A stretch of DNA of 64,000 bases, taken from assembly GCA_030765065.1 (NCBI GenBank), contig CM060988.1, positions 199,204,565 through 199,268,564 on the forward strand, given 5' to 3'. The notes under the pieces are model-generated. The model had not been told where the DNA came from, did no database searches, and saw nothing but the letters and a program-made list of their open reading frames with translations. Origin of the DNA: Deroplatys truncata (taxonomy: Eukaryota > Arthropoda > Insecta > Mantodea > Mantidae). The first letter of the stretch is position 1. Each line of letters begins with the position of its first letter. Of this stretch, positions 1-12,011 are shown piece by piece. A program made the translations under genes and the position numbers.

Positions 1-135
1 AGTAGATTTACAGCACGTAAAAGAATCTCAAGTTTGATAAAGAGGCCTATGAGCAGAATTTCCGGTCTTTCATGCCCAATATAAAATGGGACACTAAAAA
101 CTATAGTAGTTAAAGAGCGTCCATAAATACTCGTA
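1..135 (+). mobile_element. SINE family 1, 3' part cut by window edge
   Basis: The sequence matches, in the opposite orientation, the 3' half of a fuller copy at 14640-14890. Shared stretches include a motif near AAGAGGCC and the tail AGTAGTTAAAGAGCGTCC. The same tail is at 48015-48040 next to a tRNA-like head. The 5' head of this copy lies outside the window. The family assignment rests on these internal matches only. Confidence 0.6.
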
Positions 136-144
136 AAACCAATT

Positions 145-245
145 TAATTTGTTTCCTCATTCCACCAAGCGATTATGACCCATTTCTGAGGTGGGGGCAC
201 CCAGCGGGTGGAGACCATTACCTCCAATGTCAGGGTGCATAAATA
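145..245 (-). repeat. Partial copy of the dispersed repeat at 41055-41350
   Basis: About 90 bases (cctcattcca, then ctgaggtggggg, then a ccattacc-like block) match the reverse complement of 41235-41335. It appears to be a fragment of the same tRNA-like SINE or short repeat. The rest of 245-490 shows nothing I can assign. Confidence 0.45.
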
Positions 246-493
246 ACTTAAAATGATATCAAAATAAATATTAATTCTAATTGCAATAAAATCACTAGTG
301 GAATCCATAGTAATGTTCAATAAAAACATATATATCATTAAATTAATTGAGCCGACCATCCTAGTAACACTAAAATTCTTATTAACTGCCATGGTTTTAA
401 AGGTTTCAATATTTAAATTTTATTTACTACTGGCATTTTAAGAAGAATTTTATAGCTTTTTATTACTTTGTTGCTTTTTGATAAGAGTATAAA

Positions 494-770
494 GACTGTC
501 TGTGGTCTGGTGGTTAGCACGCTATCTTTCAAATCCAAAGGTCCTTGGTTCGATTCCTGGTGGGAAGATGGGAATTTATCTTTAGCCAGGATTATTCCCC
601 GTCCTTAAGAGTCTGGAAGTATAAGCGAGATGGTAAATATGTGTGTGTATTTAATGTTTATATAGAAAACCCAAATATTAACGAAATAGCAAACAGTGAA
701 TATCATTGAAAGTGAGTAACTGTTCCAACGTTAAGTGTTAGATGTTAAAGGCAGCATATAAATGGAACAC
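494..770 (+). mobile_element. SINE family 2, tRNA-derived, copy 1
   Basis: A tRNA-like head has an A-box-like segment (TGGTCTGGTGGTTAGCAC) at about 503-520 and a B box (GGTTCGATTCC) at 547-557. It is followed by a body with GGGAATTT and AGCCAGGATTATT and a tail with AGATGTTAAAGG. The same order occurs at 53648-53925. This is a non-coding, pol III-type retroposon that depends on a LINE for movement. Confidence 0.7.
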
Positions 771-794
771 ACAAAAAGAACCTCTGTAAATACC

Positions 795-1010
795 TTTATT
801 TTTATATATTTTCTCTCTACTTAACGTTAATCAAGATAACAACTTACAGAAATAACTTTATTACTAATTTTGTTGTGGGTACAAGAGGGATACAGGAGAC
901 AGAAGTGAAAGATTGTTAAAAAGAATCGTGGTTTAGTTATAAGAAAGGTTTGAAATATTGGAAAAATTAATCAAAATAACAAAAAATACCCTGGAATATT
1001 TTTAACACAC
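795..1010 (+). repeat. Repeat family A, partial copy
   Basis: The block TTTTCTCTCTACTT, then GTTAATC, AGATAAC, ACAGAAATA and ACTTTATTACTAATTTTGTTG parallels the 5' part of the family A copies at 21380-21470 and 48975-49060. Similarity fades beyond about 1010. The stretch from 1010 to 1308 has nothing I can assign. Confidence 0.45.
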
Positions 1011-1308
1011 AAGATTTTCTTTTTTATTCACATTTTTGTTTCACCAAATATCTTATAGTTTTTGTTAAAATTAGTTGTATGCTGTTGTGAATTTCAAAAC
1101 CCTTTCAATTTATGCTACATTGTTCTCAAATCAGAAGTGTTTTTGGGAAAAATTATTTGAGATAGCCAATGTGTATTAACTATAGAACTTACAAAGGGGG
1201 ATGCCAACTGGAAACATTTGGAACCACTAGCATCACATATTATGTTGTTGCTTTCCACATAAATTTTTGTATTGAATTATTTATAAATAGAAATATCCAA
1301 TAGACTTA

Positions 1309-2426
1309 TGTTGGGCTTCACCAACCGTTGTCAAGGCATTTTAAGATTGTCAAGCTGTTGACGGCTTGTTAAAAGCAGAAGTTCTGTTTCACCAATGTGT
1401 TTTATCCTTTTGACAGCCGAAGTTCCTGTCAACTTTTGAGGCTCCATTTTCCTGCCTTCAAATCATTGACAGTCTGTCAATTCTAGTTTAAAGGTTAAGT
1501 TATGTAGGTTCTGTAGCTCTTGAGAAATGGCATCACATTTACTTTCATTCTAGTAACTGAACATGAATATTTTCGGTATTGAAGTGTTGTTCAATGAATT
1601 TATTGAAAATATGGGTCCAGAACCTGTTATACAGGATAGAAATAACCATATCTACGAAGTGAATGATGTAAAATTTGCGACTCGTAGATTATCAAAACAG
1701 GAGTGTTGAAAACATTGGAAGATACTGAACCGAGATAGAATACCCTACAAAGAAATCGGTTACTACCGATTCAGCAGTTATTGGTAACACTCGGATATTG
1801 CTCCAGGGGGTCTCTCTGTATTAATGGTGACTGCAACAGAGTTTCGAAATCCACAGTGTGCAGATACATGGAGAAAGAAACAGAAGCAATCGTTTGTTTC
1901 CTTATGGCCACAGTGATTCAAGAATTTTATGCAATTGCAAATTTCCCTGACATTGTAGACACAATTGACTGAACTCGTGCACCCATTTTGTCACTCAGTG
2001 GGCACATTGCCAAAGTATATAGTATATTCAGACGGTTTGCAGTGCAAGTTTATTAATTACCAATATTGTGTTACACTGGTCAGGTTCTGACCATGACAGC
2101 TTATATTTGACAACACTCAGTTGAGAATGCTGTTGGAGACAGGGAGATGGCATTTTGTACCTGGTAAGTGGTTACCGAGGGGGCGTGGCATAGTTTAAAC
2201 ATATGCGTTTCACTTCTGTTTTGTTTTCGAAGCCACAATCTCGGCCAATGAAAAAATATGTAGCAAACTTAACTATTACCAACCTTTACAAACTTATGTA
2301 ACGAGTTGTCATAGTTAACAAACTGTCATTTTGAAGTGATTATTGTTGACGATACAGCAAAACCTGACAAAGCATTAGTTTGATGTCGTTAAAGCTAAAT
2401 TTGCCTAAGATTGGTGAAATCTAGCA
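1309..2426 (+). mobile_element. PIF/Harbinger-type DNA transposon relic, copy 1
   Basis: The ends form imperfect inverted repeats (TGTTGGGCTTCACCAA at 1309 and the complement of TTGGTGAAATCTAGCA at 2411-2426), flanked by TTA and TGA, consistent with the family's 3-bp target duplication. Conceptual reading gives a HARBI1-like protein in pieces: an N-terminus MNIFGIEVLFNEFIENMG at about 1563, then FPDIVDTID at 1943-1969, which is the family's first catalytic-Asp motif (normally D-G-T-H), then a degraded stretch near 2090-2140 reading FDNTQLR. Several stops and frame changes break it, so it is inactive. A second copy with better ends is at 19700-24454. Confidence 0.75.
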
Positions 2427-2651
2427 TGAATGGTACATTTTGATCCCTAAAAATTCTAGTGCCAGGTTTGAAAATAAATACAGAAATCTTCAAAAATAAC
2501 TAAATGGAAGGGATCTAGAAATGGGAAAACCATGGTTATGTTTTATACTCAAAGCAGTAAAACATAGCAGTCCCAAGATATTTTGTATCCGGGTCCATTT
2601 TATTTTTTAAATGAATCTTCCTTCAAGCATCATGCAAAAAAAGTAGCTTAT

Positions 2652-4525
2652 CTCATTTTTACTTTATCTACTACGCACCTATACCCCTGCCGCTGTATCT
2701 TTGCACTTGACAGTTCGTGTGGCTTCACGTAAGGTTGGCTACATTGCAGTTGCAACGTTGCCAGAGTGGCTAGTAAACAACAACAGCTGATTTTTCTCCT
2801 TTCTATCGTGTCTAAGCCGCATACAAAAAGTGTACGCAAGTAGCGAACATCAATGAATAATAACTATTTCGTATTATTATTGTTAATTGAAAATAAGCGA
2901 TATAAGCAGCTTTGGTATGGTCGGATACTCCTTTCTATGATAATAGGCATAAATGTGTCTACGTATGACGTCTAATCGGAAATCATCAAGATTTGTGACT
3001 GGACGAGGCTGCTTTCTTTTCTTCCCTGGAGTTGATAGAAATACCTGTTGCATTCCAGATGGTTCAGGAATTTTGTCCTCTTTCTCTTGGAGTTTCACTC
3101 CCTTGTGTATAGGTAACAGTTCTCGTGCTTACCCAAGAGCTGCTGCAGTTCGTTGTACGGCTTTATCAGCAGGAATAGAGGGATTGCCATGAAGTTTTAC
3201 GTACTCCTTTTCCTGTTCAAAGAATTCCCGGGTTCTGCTTAAAAAGTTCCAATGCCTGACTATTAAGTGGCACACCTCGGCGCAAAGGATTTCCACTTCG
3301 TGAATCATCACTCAGTGATCGACGTCGTTTTTCAGATATTGTCACACTTAATTTTTGTTTAAATAAATAATATGAATGAAATATGTATAAAATAGATAAA
3401 TATATATATGTATAAACGAACAATAACAAAACTATTAAATAATAACCACAAATATAAATAATGAATATGTAGCTTGCAAAGAACAACTCGACGCTCGTGC
3501 TAGAGATTCACAAACTGAAGCACGTGGTTGGGAATAGTTACATCCAGCAACAGAGCCGATTCTAGTTCCGGTTCCGCTTTGTCATCGGCCATCCGGAATG
3601 CTGCCTTGTGATTGGCTTAGGAAGTCAAACGGTTGAAGCTTTTCATCTGTTTTTTTGCGAGTGTACCAACTTAAACGCTAGCTGTCAAGTGCAACGTTAC
3701 AGCGGCGGGGCTATAGTAGGTGGAGAAGGTATTGCATTCCACCAAAAAATAATTTGGATAATGAGATTTCACTGGTCTTGAGGCCCCCTGAATCCAAAAA
3801 AGGTCATTGTGTCTATGAACAGCATAACTCAAAAAGAAAAACCCCCAGTGTATACCAAATTTGTTATTTAAGTTGAGTGTCTTCCAAAGATGGCAACACG
3901 CAGATTTTCAAGAAAATTCCCCAACCCAAATTATCTTTATGCGAAACATTTTTTTAAAATCTTTTATTTTCTCAAAAATAACTCTGATGATTTTGATTAA
4001 AGTACAATATATTTCAAGATATATTTTTTATTTATCATGTAAACATCTAAATTTTCTGGGAATAGCCTGTAAAGTCCGTTCATTTGGAAGGGGTTTGGTA
4101 TGACTGGTAAACTTAAGGGATAGACAAAAATGCACCACACAGAAAATAATATATATATATTTTTGTTTGTTTTTTGGTGTGTGCCATGAAGTATTACCAA
4201 GATATCTGTTATTCTTGGTTTGAATTTTTCAATATTTTGTCATTTTTTAAAAATGCTGTGAGTATTAAGTTTTTTCTTATGAAGTCATAGAAGGAGAATG
4301 GAATTTTAAGGCCAACATATGACCCAGTTTTTAAATATCTGACTTGATTCAGTTTCCTGTATCCCACTTGTTCCTACAATGAAATGTGTAATGAAATATT
4401 TCTGCAAAAGTTTACCTCTATTAACATGAAGTAGATAGGAAAGTTAGCTTTTGTAAGAACAGTTCATAGTAGCTATATAAAAATAGTAGGCGATAGCAGA
4501 TAGAGAAAGTCATGTGAATGTAACA
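2652..4525 (-). repeat. Repeat family A, copy A, split by a Tc/mariner-type insertion
   Basis: The reverse complement matches the family copies at 21345-22150 and 48900-49740 over most of about 0.8 kb, including AGAGCCATTTTTGAGA-type and CTCTGTTCA-type blocks. The left outer piece (2652-2681) and 3714 onward join into a sequence that matches the copy at 22110-22150, so 2682-3713 is a later insertion. There is no coding capacity. The ends share the short inverted motif ACTTTCTCTACT. Class unknown; probably a non-autonomous DNA element. Confidence 0.7.
2682..3713 (-). mobile_element. IS630-Tc1-mariner-type transposon, internally deleted
   Basis: Terminal inverted repeats of 32 bp (left begins TACCCCTGCCGCTGTATC, right is its complement at 3682-3713) match at 28 of 32 positions. 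The element is flanked by TA on both sides (2680-2681 and 3714-3715). On the - strand, pieces of a transposase N-terminus are readable: SIPADKAVQRTAAALG at about 3129-3180, then STPGKKRKQPRPVTNLDDF and VIRRHIYAYY at about 2940-3035. The TPGKKR..TNLDDF..IRRHIY pattern is one I associate with insect DDE transposases that carry a winged-helix N-terminus. No catalytic domain follows, so the copy is not autonomous. Confidence 0.75.
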
Positions 4526-4551
4526 GGGTTTTATCAGTAGGCAGAAAATAA

Positions 4552-4734
<183 letters not shown>

Positions 4735-4987
4735 TGATTTAGCTTTAACACTTTTGTTTCTATAATGTCCAATTTCAGCAACACTGAGATGATGTTTGTC
4801 ATATTGTCTTAAACTTGGAGTAAATCATATATTTTGTAGATATACTTTAAATACATAAAAATGATGAGTCATAGTTATCTTGCTGATACTGTTAATTCTC
4901 TCAGCAGACAAGTTCCCATTGTAGAGAATGAACAAAATGAAAATAAAGAATGCTTACTGCTGCAGTATAGTTAACTTGATATGCATA

Positions 4988-6234
4988 TGAGGGCATTTCA
5001 ATAAGTACCCATGTTTCAAAATAGATGGTGTTGCTATCATGTACTGTCATTTGTTAAGATGTCGCCAAAACAAATTTGGTATTGATTCATAGCTTAGTTT
5101 GGATTTGGCAGGCATTTCAGTTAGTCATCAACATGTTTTTGTTAAATTGGAAAAACTGCAGTATCATTCAGTGATTTGCTTTTTACTTTTGGATGGGAAA
5201 ACTTGCGAGGAGATAAAAGTGAAATTGGTTGCTGTTTATAGGAACCTTATGCCATCAATGACAACAGTTAGATATTGGTTCAATGAACAAATGTGGTTGA
5301 ACATCCATTTTTTATAAGTGCCCAGGATGCCCAGCAGATGTGATTACCAAGGAAATCATTGAAAAAGTCCACAATATGATTATCGCTGATCGTCAAACAA
5401 AAGTTCACAAAGTGGCAGAGAGGCCTAGATGTGTCGATGGGAATGCTAATTCATATTTTGCATGATAAATTGGAGATGAAAAAGTTGTCGGCCCGATTCC
5501 TCACAGTGGACAACAGTGGATGCAGCTTTCAACTTTGAAGTTGTGTTTGGAGCAATTTAAGTGAAATCTGAGGGACTTTTTGCATTAAGTTGTCACCGTT
5601 GCTGAGACCTGGATTCATCATTATACTCCGGAAACCAAGCAACTATCTGAACAATGGATTGCTTCCAGTGAATCTGCTCCAAACATGGTCCCATCAGCCA
5701 AAGAGGTGATGGGAAGTTTTTGGGATGTGAAGCGCATCATACTCATTGATTTCTTAGAAAAAGAAAAAACGATAACTGGACAATACTACAGTGAATTATT
5801 GTACCGATTTGACAAGAAGTTGAAGGAGACACAGCCACATTTGGCAAAGAAGAAAGTGCTGTTTCACCACAACAATGCACCAGCATATTCATCCGGAGTT
5901 GTTGCTGCCAAACTGCATGAATTGCATTATGAATTGCTGCTGCACCCTCCATATTTGCCTGGCCTGGCTTCCTGCAATTTCTTCTTCCCATAAATGAAGA
6001 AATGCCTCGCAGGAAGAAAATTTAGATCAAATGAAGAGCTCATCATCAAGACAGAGGCGTATTTTGCAGAGCTTGACAATTCCTATTTTTTTGAAGGGAT
6101 TAAAAAATGGCAGGAACGTTAGGAGAAGTGTGTATCCCTAAAGGAGACTATGTTAAGAAGTGAATAATCTGTGTTTGGAAAAAAAAAATGGCACCTTCAT
6201 TCCTAATACGGATATACTTATTGAACTGATCTTG
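4988..6234 (+). mobile_element. Mariner (D,D34D) transposon, decayed copy 1
   Basis: The element is about 1.25 kb, flanked by TA (4986-4987 and 6235-6236), with degraded inverted ends sharing TTCAATAAGTA. The + strand transposase is readable in pieces. A helix-turn-helix region has ICFLLLDGKTCEEIKVKL and MTTVRYWFNE (5160-5290). ETWIHHYTPETK (about 5608-5643) matches the first catalytic motif, but VDE has become VAE. IILIDFLEKEKTITGQYYSE and KKVLFHHNNAPAYS follow. The second Asp is Asn (HNN) and the third-Asp motif YSPDLAPSDFF is degraded to YLPGLASCNFF, so all three catalytic positions are lost. It lies in sense orientation 265 bp after an mnb exon. Confidence 0.85.
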
Positions 6235-6672
6235 TACTTGCCAACTTCTACAATTTACCAATAAAATGTACATGTACAGAGCTTTTTACAATTTTTATGG
6301 CAAAGGAGGTACCTTTAAGCTGTGTGGACAGATTTAGAATGTTACAAATTTTCACCATGGACATGACAAAGCATTAAATTCTATTGCTTTATATTGTAAC
6401 TTAAGATTACAGACTGGATGTACTGCGCTAATTAGTATACAGTGCTATGATAGGCCAGAGCTTATCTCTGTGACTATCCTTCATCAAGGTCATAGTCCCC
6501 CTTCACTGGGCTGCAACAAAAGGCATAGCATGTGGATTTGCATCACCTCTACTAACCAGGGTATGAACAATCAGTAATGGACAACGTAAATTGTAAAATC
6601 AATTCCCTTGTAAATTTTTTATGTTATTTCCATTCTATGGTTTTGGAATATAAGTTAAACATTTGTTATGCC

Positions 6673-6723
<51 letters not shown>

Positions 6724-7038
6724 TTCATGTTATGAGCGTAAAATATGGACTAGAAATCTGTATATAGCCTAGGAAGTGGTGATTTTTACTTAAATACATG
6801 TTTATTGTGGTACCAGGAAGAATTTCAGCATGTGTGACAGAAGCATTACTACCAGGTCTTCAAGGATTCTTATAAAATGGAATTCCCATATTTTACATGT
6901 AATTTTTGTGTATTTACTGCACTGAACATTTTACTTTATACATTCTAGATTTCTTGTCATCACAAAATTATTACTTAAACTTTATTGGACAAGGGGAAAG
7001 TTTTACGGGTTTGAGTTTCAGGAAGTTGGCAGGTATGG
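6233..7038 (+). repeat. Repeat family B, copy 1 (inverted-repeat element)
   Basis: The ends carry short inverted repeats (TACTTGCCAACTTC at 6235 and GGAAGTTGGCAGGTATG at about 7021-7037). Nearly the whole body aligns with 61054-61796, for example GGACATGACAAAGCATTAAA, AGGCCAGAGCTTATCT, TTTATTGTGG and TTTGTGTATTTA blocks. A poly-T tract of about 45 bases (6675-6719) is an expansion of the short T run in the sister copy. There is no coding capacity. Probably a non-autonomous DNA element. Confidence 0.7.
6675..6719. repeat. Poly-T tract, about 45 bases
   Basis: An uninterrupted run of T inside repeat family B copy 1. The matching position in the copy at 61475 has only five Ts followed by GTTTATAG, so the tract arose by slippage after insertion or is an assembly artefact. 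Confidence 0.9.
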
Positions 7039-7384
7039 ATATGTGTTCAGCTAGATGGCTTACACTAGCTGTATGTAGGGCAAAGCTTTAAGAAGGGAGA
7101 CACTAGATGTAGGAAAATGGTTAGTTTTCACTTTCAAAATAACAATAAAGTACATGCACAAGCACTAACAACTGTATTAGCAAGATAACTTTTGATTCAC
7201 TGTTGTTCACTGGACATCAGGTTGTTTCACATGAAGATGTGATTCGTTTTGCCTTTGGAAAATGACTTCCTCATTCAGTCAGTCAGTTTGAAATATTTAC
7301 ATCTTGGCTAATATGTACAAGAAATCTGCATTGACCAATCTTTCTTCACCTTTAAGGGAAAATACTATATACAAACTCAGGTCT

Positions 7385-8340
7385 CACAGTGGGAAGCCCC
7401 TATCACCATTTTAGTGAAGTTCCAAATCACAAAAGCATTTCCCCGCATTTTTAAAACATGGTTCAGATATGTTGACAATGTCTTTGCAATAATCAACAGA
7501 AAACTAGCCAAAGATGCATTCAGACTCTTACACGTGCAAATTCAGGAAATAAAGTTCACCATGGAAACCGAGAAAGGAAACATCCTTCCATTTTGGATCT
7601 TAAGATTATGTGGAACAATAATAAATTAGAATTTGGAATTTTCAGAAAAGACACCCATATGGATAATTGTATCAAAACCAAGAGCTTCAACCCAACAAGT
7701 GCATAATCATCCACATTTTGCTACCAGACTACTCAACATAACCATGAACAAAGCAATACTAAAAAGAGCTTACCCAAATAATAAAAATGTTTGAGAATTA
7801 CAGCTTCAACAAAACATGGATTTTTCACTTAAAATAATAGAAAGAAAGAGACAAATAGCAACCAAAACCACCCTCTCCAAAGATTTTAAAGGATCTTCAG
7901 AGAACATAACAATCTTAGCTCCATAAAACAAACACAATACAGAAATATCATATAAACTGATAACTTAAAAAAAGATACCTCCATCCAAGAAACCAGGAAT
8001 TCACAGAATCAACTGTGAAGAAAGCTGCATAGAAAAAATGAAAAACATAGCACTCAGACTGAAGGAGTGCCTGAATTACATAAAATGACCAAATAGAGAA
8101 GTCAGCAATAGCTTCAAAACTCTGGAACAGAAACCTCAAAATAAAAAAAATAATGTATACCTGTTAGATCAGTGCAACCACAGATTGGTACTGCAGCAGA
8201 AAACAAAACTAATGAATTTGAATATTCCCGCTGAAGACAACCCATCAAACAACCAATAGTGGGATCCAGAAGATATGAGCAACAAGTCTGACACTTGAAA
8301 TCTGCTGATGATGTAGGCAACATGTTCAGGTAATTAATTG
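7385..8340 (+). mobile_element. Penelope-like retroelement fragment (RT end and GIY-YIG region)
   Basis: The reading frame at 7414-7629 has TWFRYVDNVFAIINRK, which fits the YxDD-centred palm motif of Penelope-like reverse transcriptases, followed by IKFTMETEKGNILPF, a phrase typical of the same family. Downstream, other frames give HPHFATRLLNITMNKAI-like and LKECLNYIK pieces that fit the linker and the GIY-YIG endonuclease region. The copy is truncated and broken. Two related scraps lie at 13940-14620 and 14915-14997. Confidence 0.75.
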
Positions 8341-8392
8341 TTCATTAAAGAACTCAAGTGTCCATTCTACTTGCATTGTGATTTAGTATTAA

Positions 8393-9597
8393 AGTTGGTT
8401 CACAACCAGAGACAACGGTAACCAGAACAAGAACAAGAAAATTGAAATACTCTAGATTTTCTCGGGCTTCCAGCCAGGTGTGAGTTGGTCAGAAACCGAT
8501 GTTTCGGGAACGTACATTGTTCCCATCTCCAGGGTAGCTAAATTAGGAGTTCTTCATATTAATATTAATGTCTGTGAAGCTAAGTTCGGATCTCTTAGAA
8601 AATAGGTCTGGTACACTGAGGTCGTAAAAAGTAGCTGTCGGATGTGATGATTTTGTGCTTCTGTGCTGATTTTGATACATTTTTAATGCCGGTTTCCAGG
8701 CCGTGCTGAGCTTTAGTTCGGAATCTCTTCAGCTCATATTTCAGTTTTTTATGGGAAGGTTACATACCAGACTATTAGAAAATTCCTACCCTGAAGATAG
8801 GAACGATGTGTGTTCCCAAAATGTTGGTTTCTAACCAACTCTACCTAGCTGGAAATCTGAGAAAATCTTTCACAATGCCAGGAAAGCCTCAGCTCATATT
8901 AAAGTTGAAATACATGTATTCTAATGGGAGCATTTACAATTGACAGGAAGCTTTTCTGGGCCCTGGGAACAGAAAAGAAGACTCGATCAAGTTTTAACTT
9001 TCTTGTTCTCAGGCACAGCATATTAGATTCATATTGTGATATTTGACTTCATGAAGAGATTGTTCTAGGCGGCTGTGACATGAAACAGCCGCTAGAGCTC
9101 TCTGCAGATCCATTGAGCATTGATTCTTCTAGTGAAAGGGTCATCTGTAGTTTGTGTATATGCAGCTCAATACTGGTTATTGCCTCAAAAACAATAGCAA
9201 ACATTACAAGAACAGGAAAACCCGATAGAAATTAACAAAGAACAGTAAACATCTTTAATGTATGCCATTAAGTAAAAGAATGAAAGCGTGGTATGACCAG
9301 AGGAATCAGAAAGTAATGGATCTACATTTAGATGTTTACTCTGTCAAATTTTGGCATTGGCTACCCTGCGTTATGTTGGCTGAATTGGAAGCTAGTGAAA
9401 AAATGTCATTGGTCAGTTAGAAACAAATGAAATCCCAACGTGGAAAATTGACTTTCCACTTTGTTATTGATATGATCATCTATGTACGTTCTCGTTCTCC
9501 TTACTGGGTGTTCTAAACCTAAATCTTGTATGCAGATTGCTTCCCATTCTTGTTTCTGTTTTGGTTACCGTTCTGCTATTGTGAATCAGCCTTTATC
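8393..9597. repeat. Repeat family C, copy 1 (possible inverted-repeat element)
   Basis: The left end GGTTCACAACCAGAG, then AACGGTAACCAGAACA, is mirrored by the complement of 9555-9595 (TGTTTTGGTTACCGTT, then ATTGTGAATCAGCC). Similar ends occur at 42355 and 52255. The interior, apart from the hairpin at 8452-8870, shows no coding sequence that I can recognise. Confidence 0.4.
8452..8870. repeat. Inverted-repeat unit, about 80-bp arms
   Basis: The left arm (8455-8536: ATTTTCTCGGGCTTCCAGCC, then GTTGGTCAGAAACCGATG, then TCCAGGGTAG) is repeated inverted at 8783-8862 with about a dozen changes. Similar motifs (CCGAAACATCGGTTTC next to TGGCTGGAA) are, as I recall, common at the ends of Penelope-like elements, so this may be a terminal piece of the element just upstream. 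That origin is inference. Confidence 0.5.
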
Positions 9598-10089
9598 ATT
9601 TGCGCTTCACTGTTTACCACCAACTTTTGGTTTTCGGGTGTTTTAAAAGCTTTATTTCCAATTTGATGTGTTCCGTTGACCAAAAATGGTGAACTACTGC
9701 AGAATTGTCTGTTTGCTGGAATACCTTAGAAATTTAAAACTTAGGCACTCATAGATCAATAATTTAAAAAGTTTGACGGTATATAATCTCTTCTGATAAC
9801 TTGGCATGTTCTCTTGTAATACATTATAAAAAGTGTATGGAAACTCATATGATATGTATTTTGTTTGTGGGAATGACAGCATTGTGTGTTTCAGGACTGC
9901 ATGAGATGTTGACTTCCAGGGATAAAGTAAGCAAAAGAAGGGGTTAATACTATTGTTAAGTATTGTGCATCCTTTCCTCTCCCACTCCCATCATGTTTAT
10001 GTCAGCGGTGAGTTTGATTACACGATAGAGGTTCTACCACCACAAACAGTTTATATTCACATACATGAAATACAATGAAGCCTCTATTA
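9598..10089. other. Intronic sequence, nothing recognised
   Basis: AT-rich sequence in the mnb intron. I see no coding, RNA or repeat signal that I can support. Confidence 0.5.
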
Positions 10090-11239
10090 CGAGGGTCACT
10101 AGATAAGTATTGAGGCAACAAATAATGAATACCCATAAAAATGTTTTTTTTGTCCCAGTTTCTCAAAGTATTTTCCCTGGCACCATATGCAGCATTCCAT
10201 CCTCTGGAAGCATCCATGCCACTCAGTTTCTGGCATGCAGATAACTCCTCTTATGCTGCAACTGCTTCTTTGGAGCTAGAATTGATGATCTCAAATTTCG
10301 GCTCCTCACTGTAGGGAACAGGAAGAAATCACATGGTGCCAGGTCGGGACAATAGGCTGGATGAGTCAATAGTTTTGCCTCAGTTCCTTGCAAAAACACC
10401 ACTGTTACATTAATGGTGTGAACTGATGCATTGTCATGATGCAACAAAATGCCCTTTAGTCGTTTCTTTGGATGCTTTTCTTGGATTTTTTGAAACTTTT
10501 TCAGAAGGCAGACTTCTGTATACCACTTTGCAGTGACAGTTTTCTGATTTTCGAGCACAGTGGTTGCCATGTGACCACTTGTGGAGAACAAAGAAGCAAT
10601 CATTTTCTTTCCTGCACTCCTTGCTCCCTTGAGTTTGGTAGATGGTTGATCATCTGGGAAAACCCAAATGGAGGACTGGCATTTGGTTTCTGGTTCAGAC
10701 TGATATATCCATGTTTCGTCATCCTTAATAATATCTAAAACACGCAAGGCTTTCCACCGTTAAATTTTTGCTGCATTTCTTGGCACTGTTCCACCCTGTG
10801 GCGCTTCTAATTATGGGGCACCCATCTTAAAAATTTTTTTACACGAAGGAGCTCTTGAAGATTGGTTGAAACACTCGGTGAACTAATTGCTAATGCCAGC
10901 TCAATGTCCTTGAAGGTTAGTGTTGGATCTTCCCTAATCATTGTTTCAACAGAGGTGATGTTTTTTTCAGTCGCTACTGTTGGTCTGCCACTCTTGTATT
11001 CATCTTTAAGAGATTGCCACCCCCTCTTTGAATTCTCCAAACCAGCAGAACACAGTAGCATGTGAAGGAGAATAGTCTCCAAAAGCTCCCCTCAAACACT
11101 CAAGTGATGCGTTTCATTTAAGCCACATCTGAAATTGTACAGGCTGATTTTTTGTGCCCTGATGCACTTATCTGTATTCGCAGTAGCTGGACAAATCCAT
11201 TTATCTTCTGGGAGGAGTGTTGGGTCAGGATGGACAGAA

Positions 11240-11420
11240 AATAAAGTAAAAGTTACCTTAATGTAATGGTTACCCAAGTAATGATTACAAAGTAACTAGT
11301 TACACAGTAGTGGCTACCAAATATTGAATATAAAGTACCTAGTTACTCAATAATGGTTACCAAAATAATGAAGACAACTAGTTATCGTGTTAATGTTACT
11401 GGAGCCTGTTACCAAGCATT
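11240..11420. repeat. Degenerate GTTAC-rich repeat, possible hAT subterminal region
   Basis: Motifs such as AATGGTTACC, AAGTAACTAGTTAC and GTTACTCAATAATGGTTACC recur about every 30 bases. A similar but inverted patch is at 13445-13510, followed by CACATCCCTACTG at about 13527. GTAACTAGTTAC-rich subterminal DNA and ends of the CAGTAGGGATG type are typical of some hAT elements. A hAT-like element spanning about 11230-13540 is therefore possible, but I could not find a matching left terminus. Confidence 0.35.
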
Positions 11421-12011
11421 GGTGACATCATTGACTGCATGTGCATTGGAATCTCTTATTGGGAACTAATTACCTCAACTTGTTTACTAGTCGCACAGAG
11501 TTGCAAGTACGTTTATTACAGCGTGTTGCTTATCGCTTCGAATATAGGTCACAGGCCACAAAAGACAGGTCAGTCAGCACTCACGCAGCAAAGCTGCACA
11601 CATTCCGTTAAGATGGTTATTCACATACGATTATAGGCGCATGAATTTTTATACATTGCGGGTAGATGGTATGAATAAGCAATTAATGCTGTTCAGTATT
11701 AAAATATGCACAGCCTACTGAGCTGAAACAGTGGTACATAAATTTTAACAGTGGTGAATCGAGATCTATAGTTGCACAATTTCATCAAGTCTGCTCTCCA
11801 AGATTGCTCAAAGGAATGTGAAATTTCTCTGACTTTCGAATACGAAAAGCACATGTGAAAGTGTGTATTTCCGCTCTTTTGAATTTGTTATTATGCATAT
11901 TTATACCTTTAACCTTGCATGGCAAACAAACAATGAAAAACCAACAGATATATGACTGTTAAATCAGTATTTCTTGAATCAAACCTTAAACCTCTTTGTC
12001 ATTACCGTATA

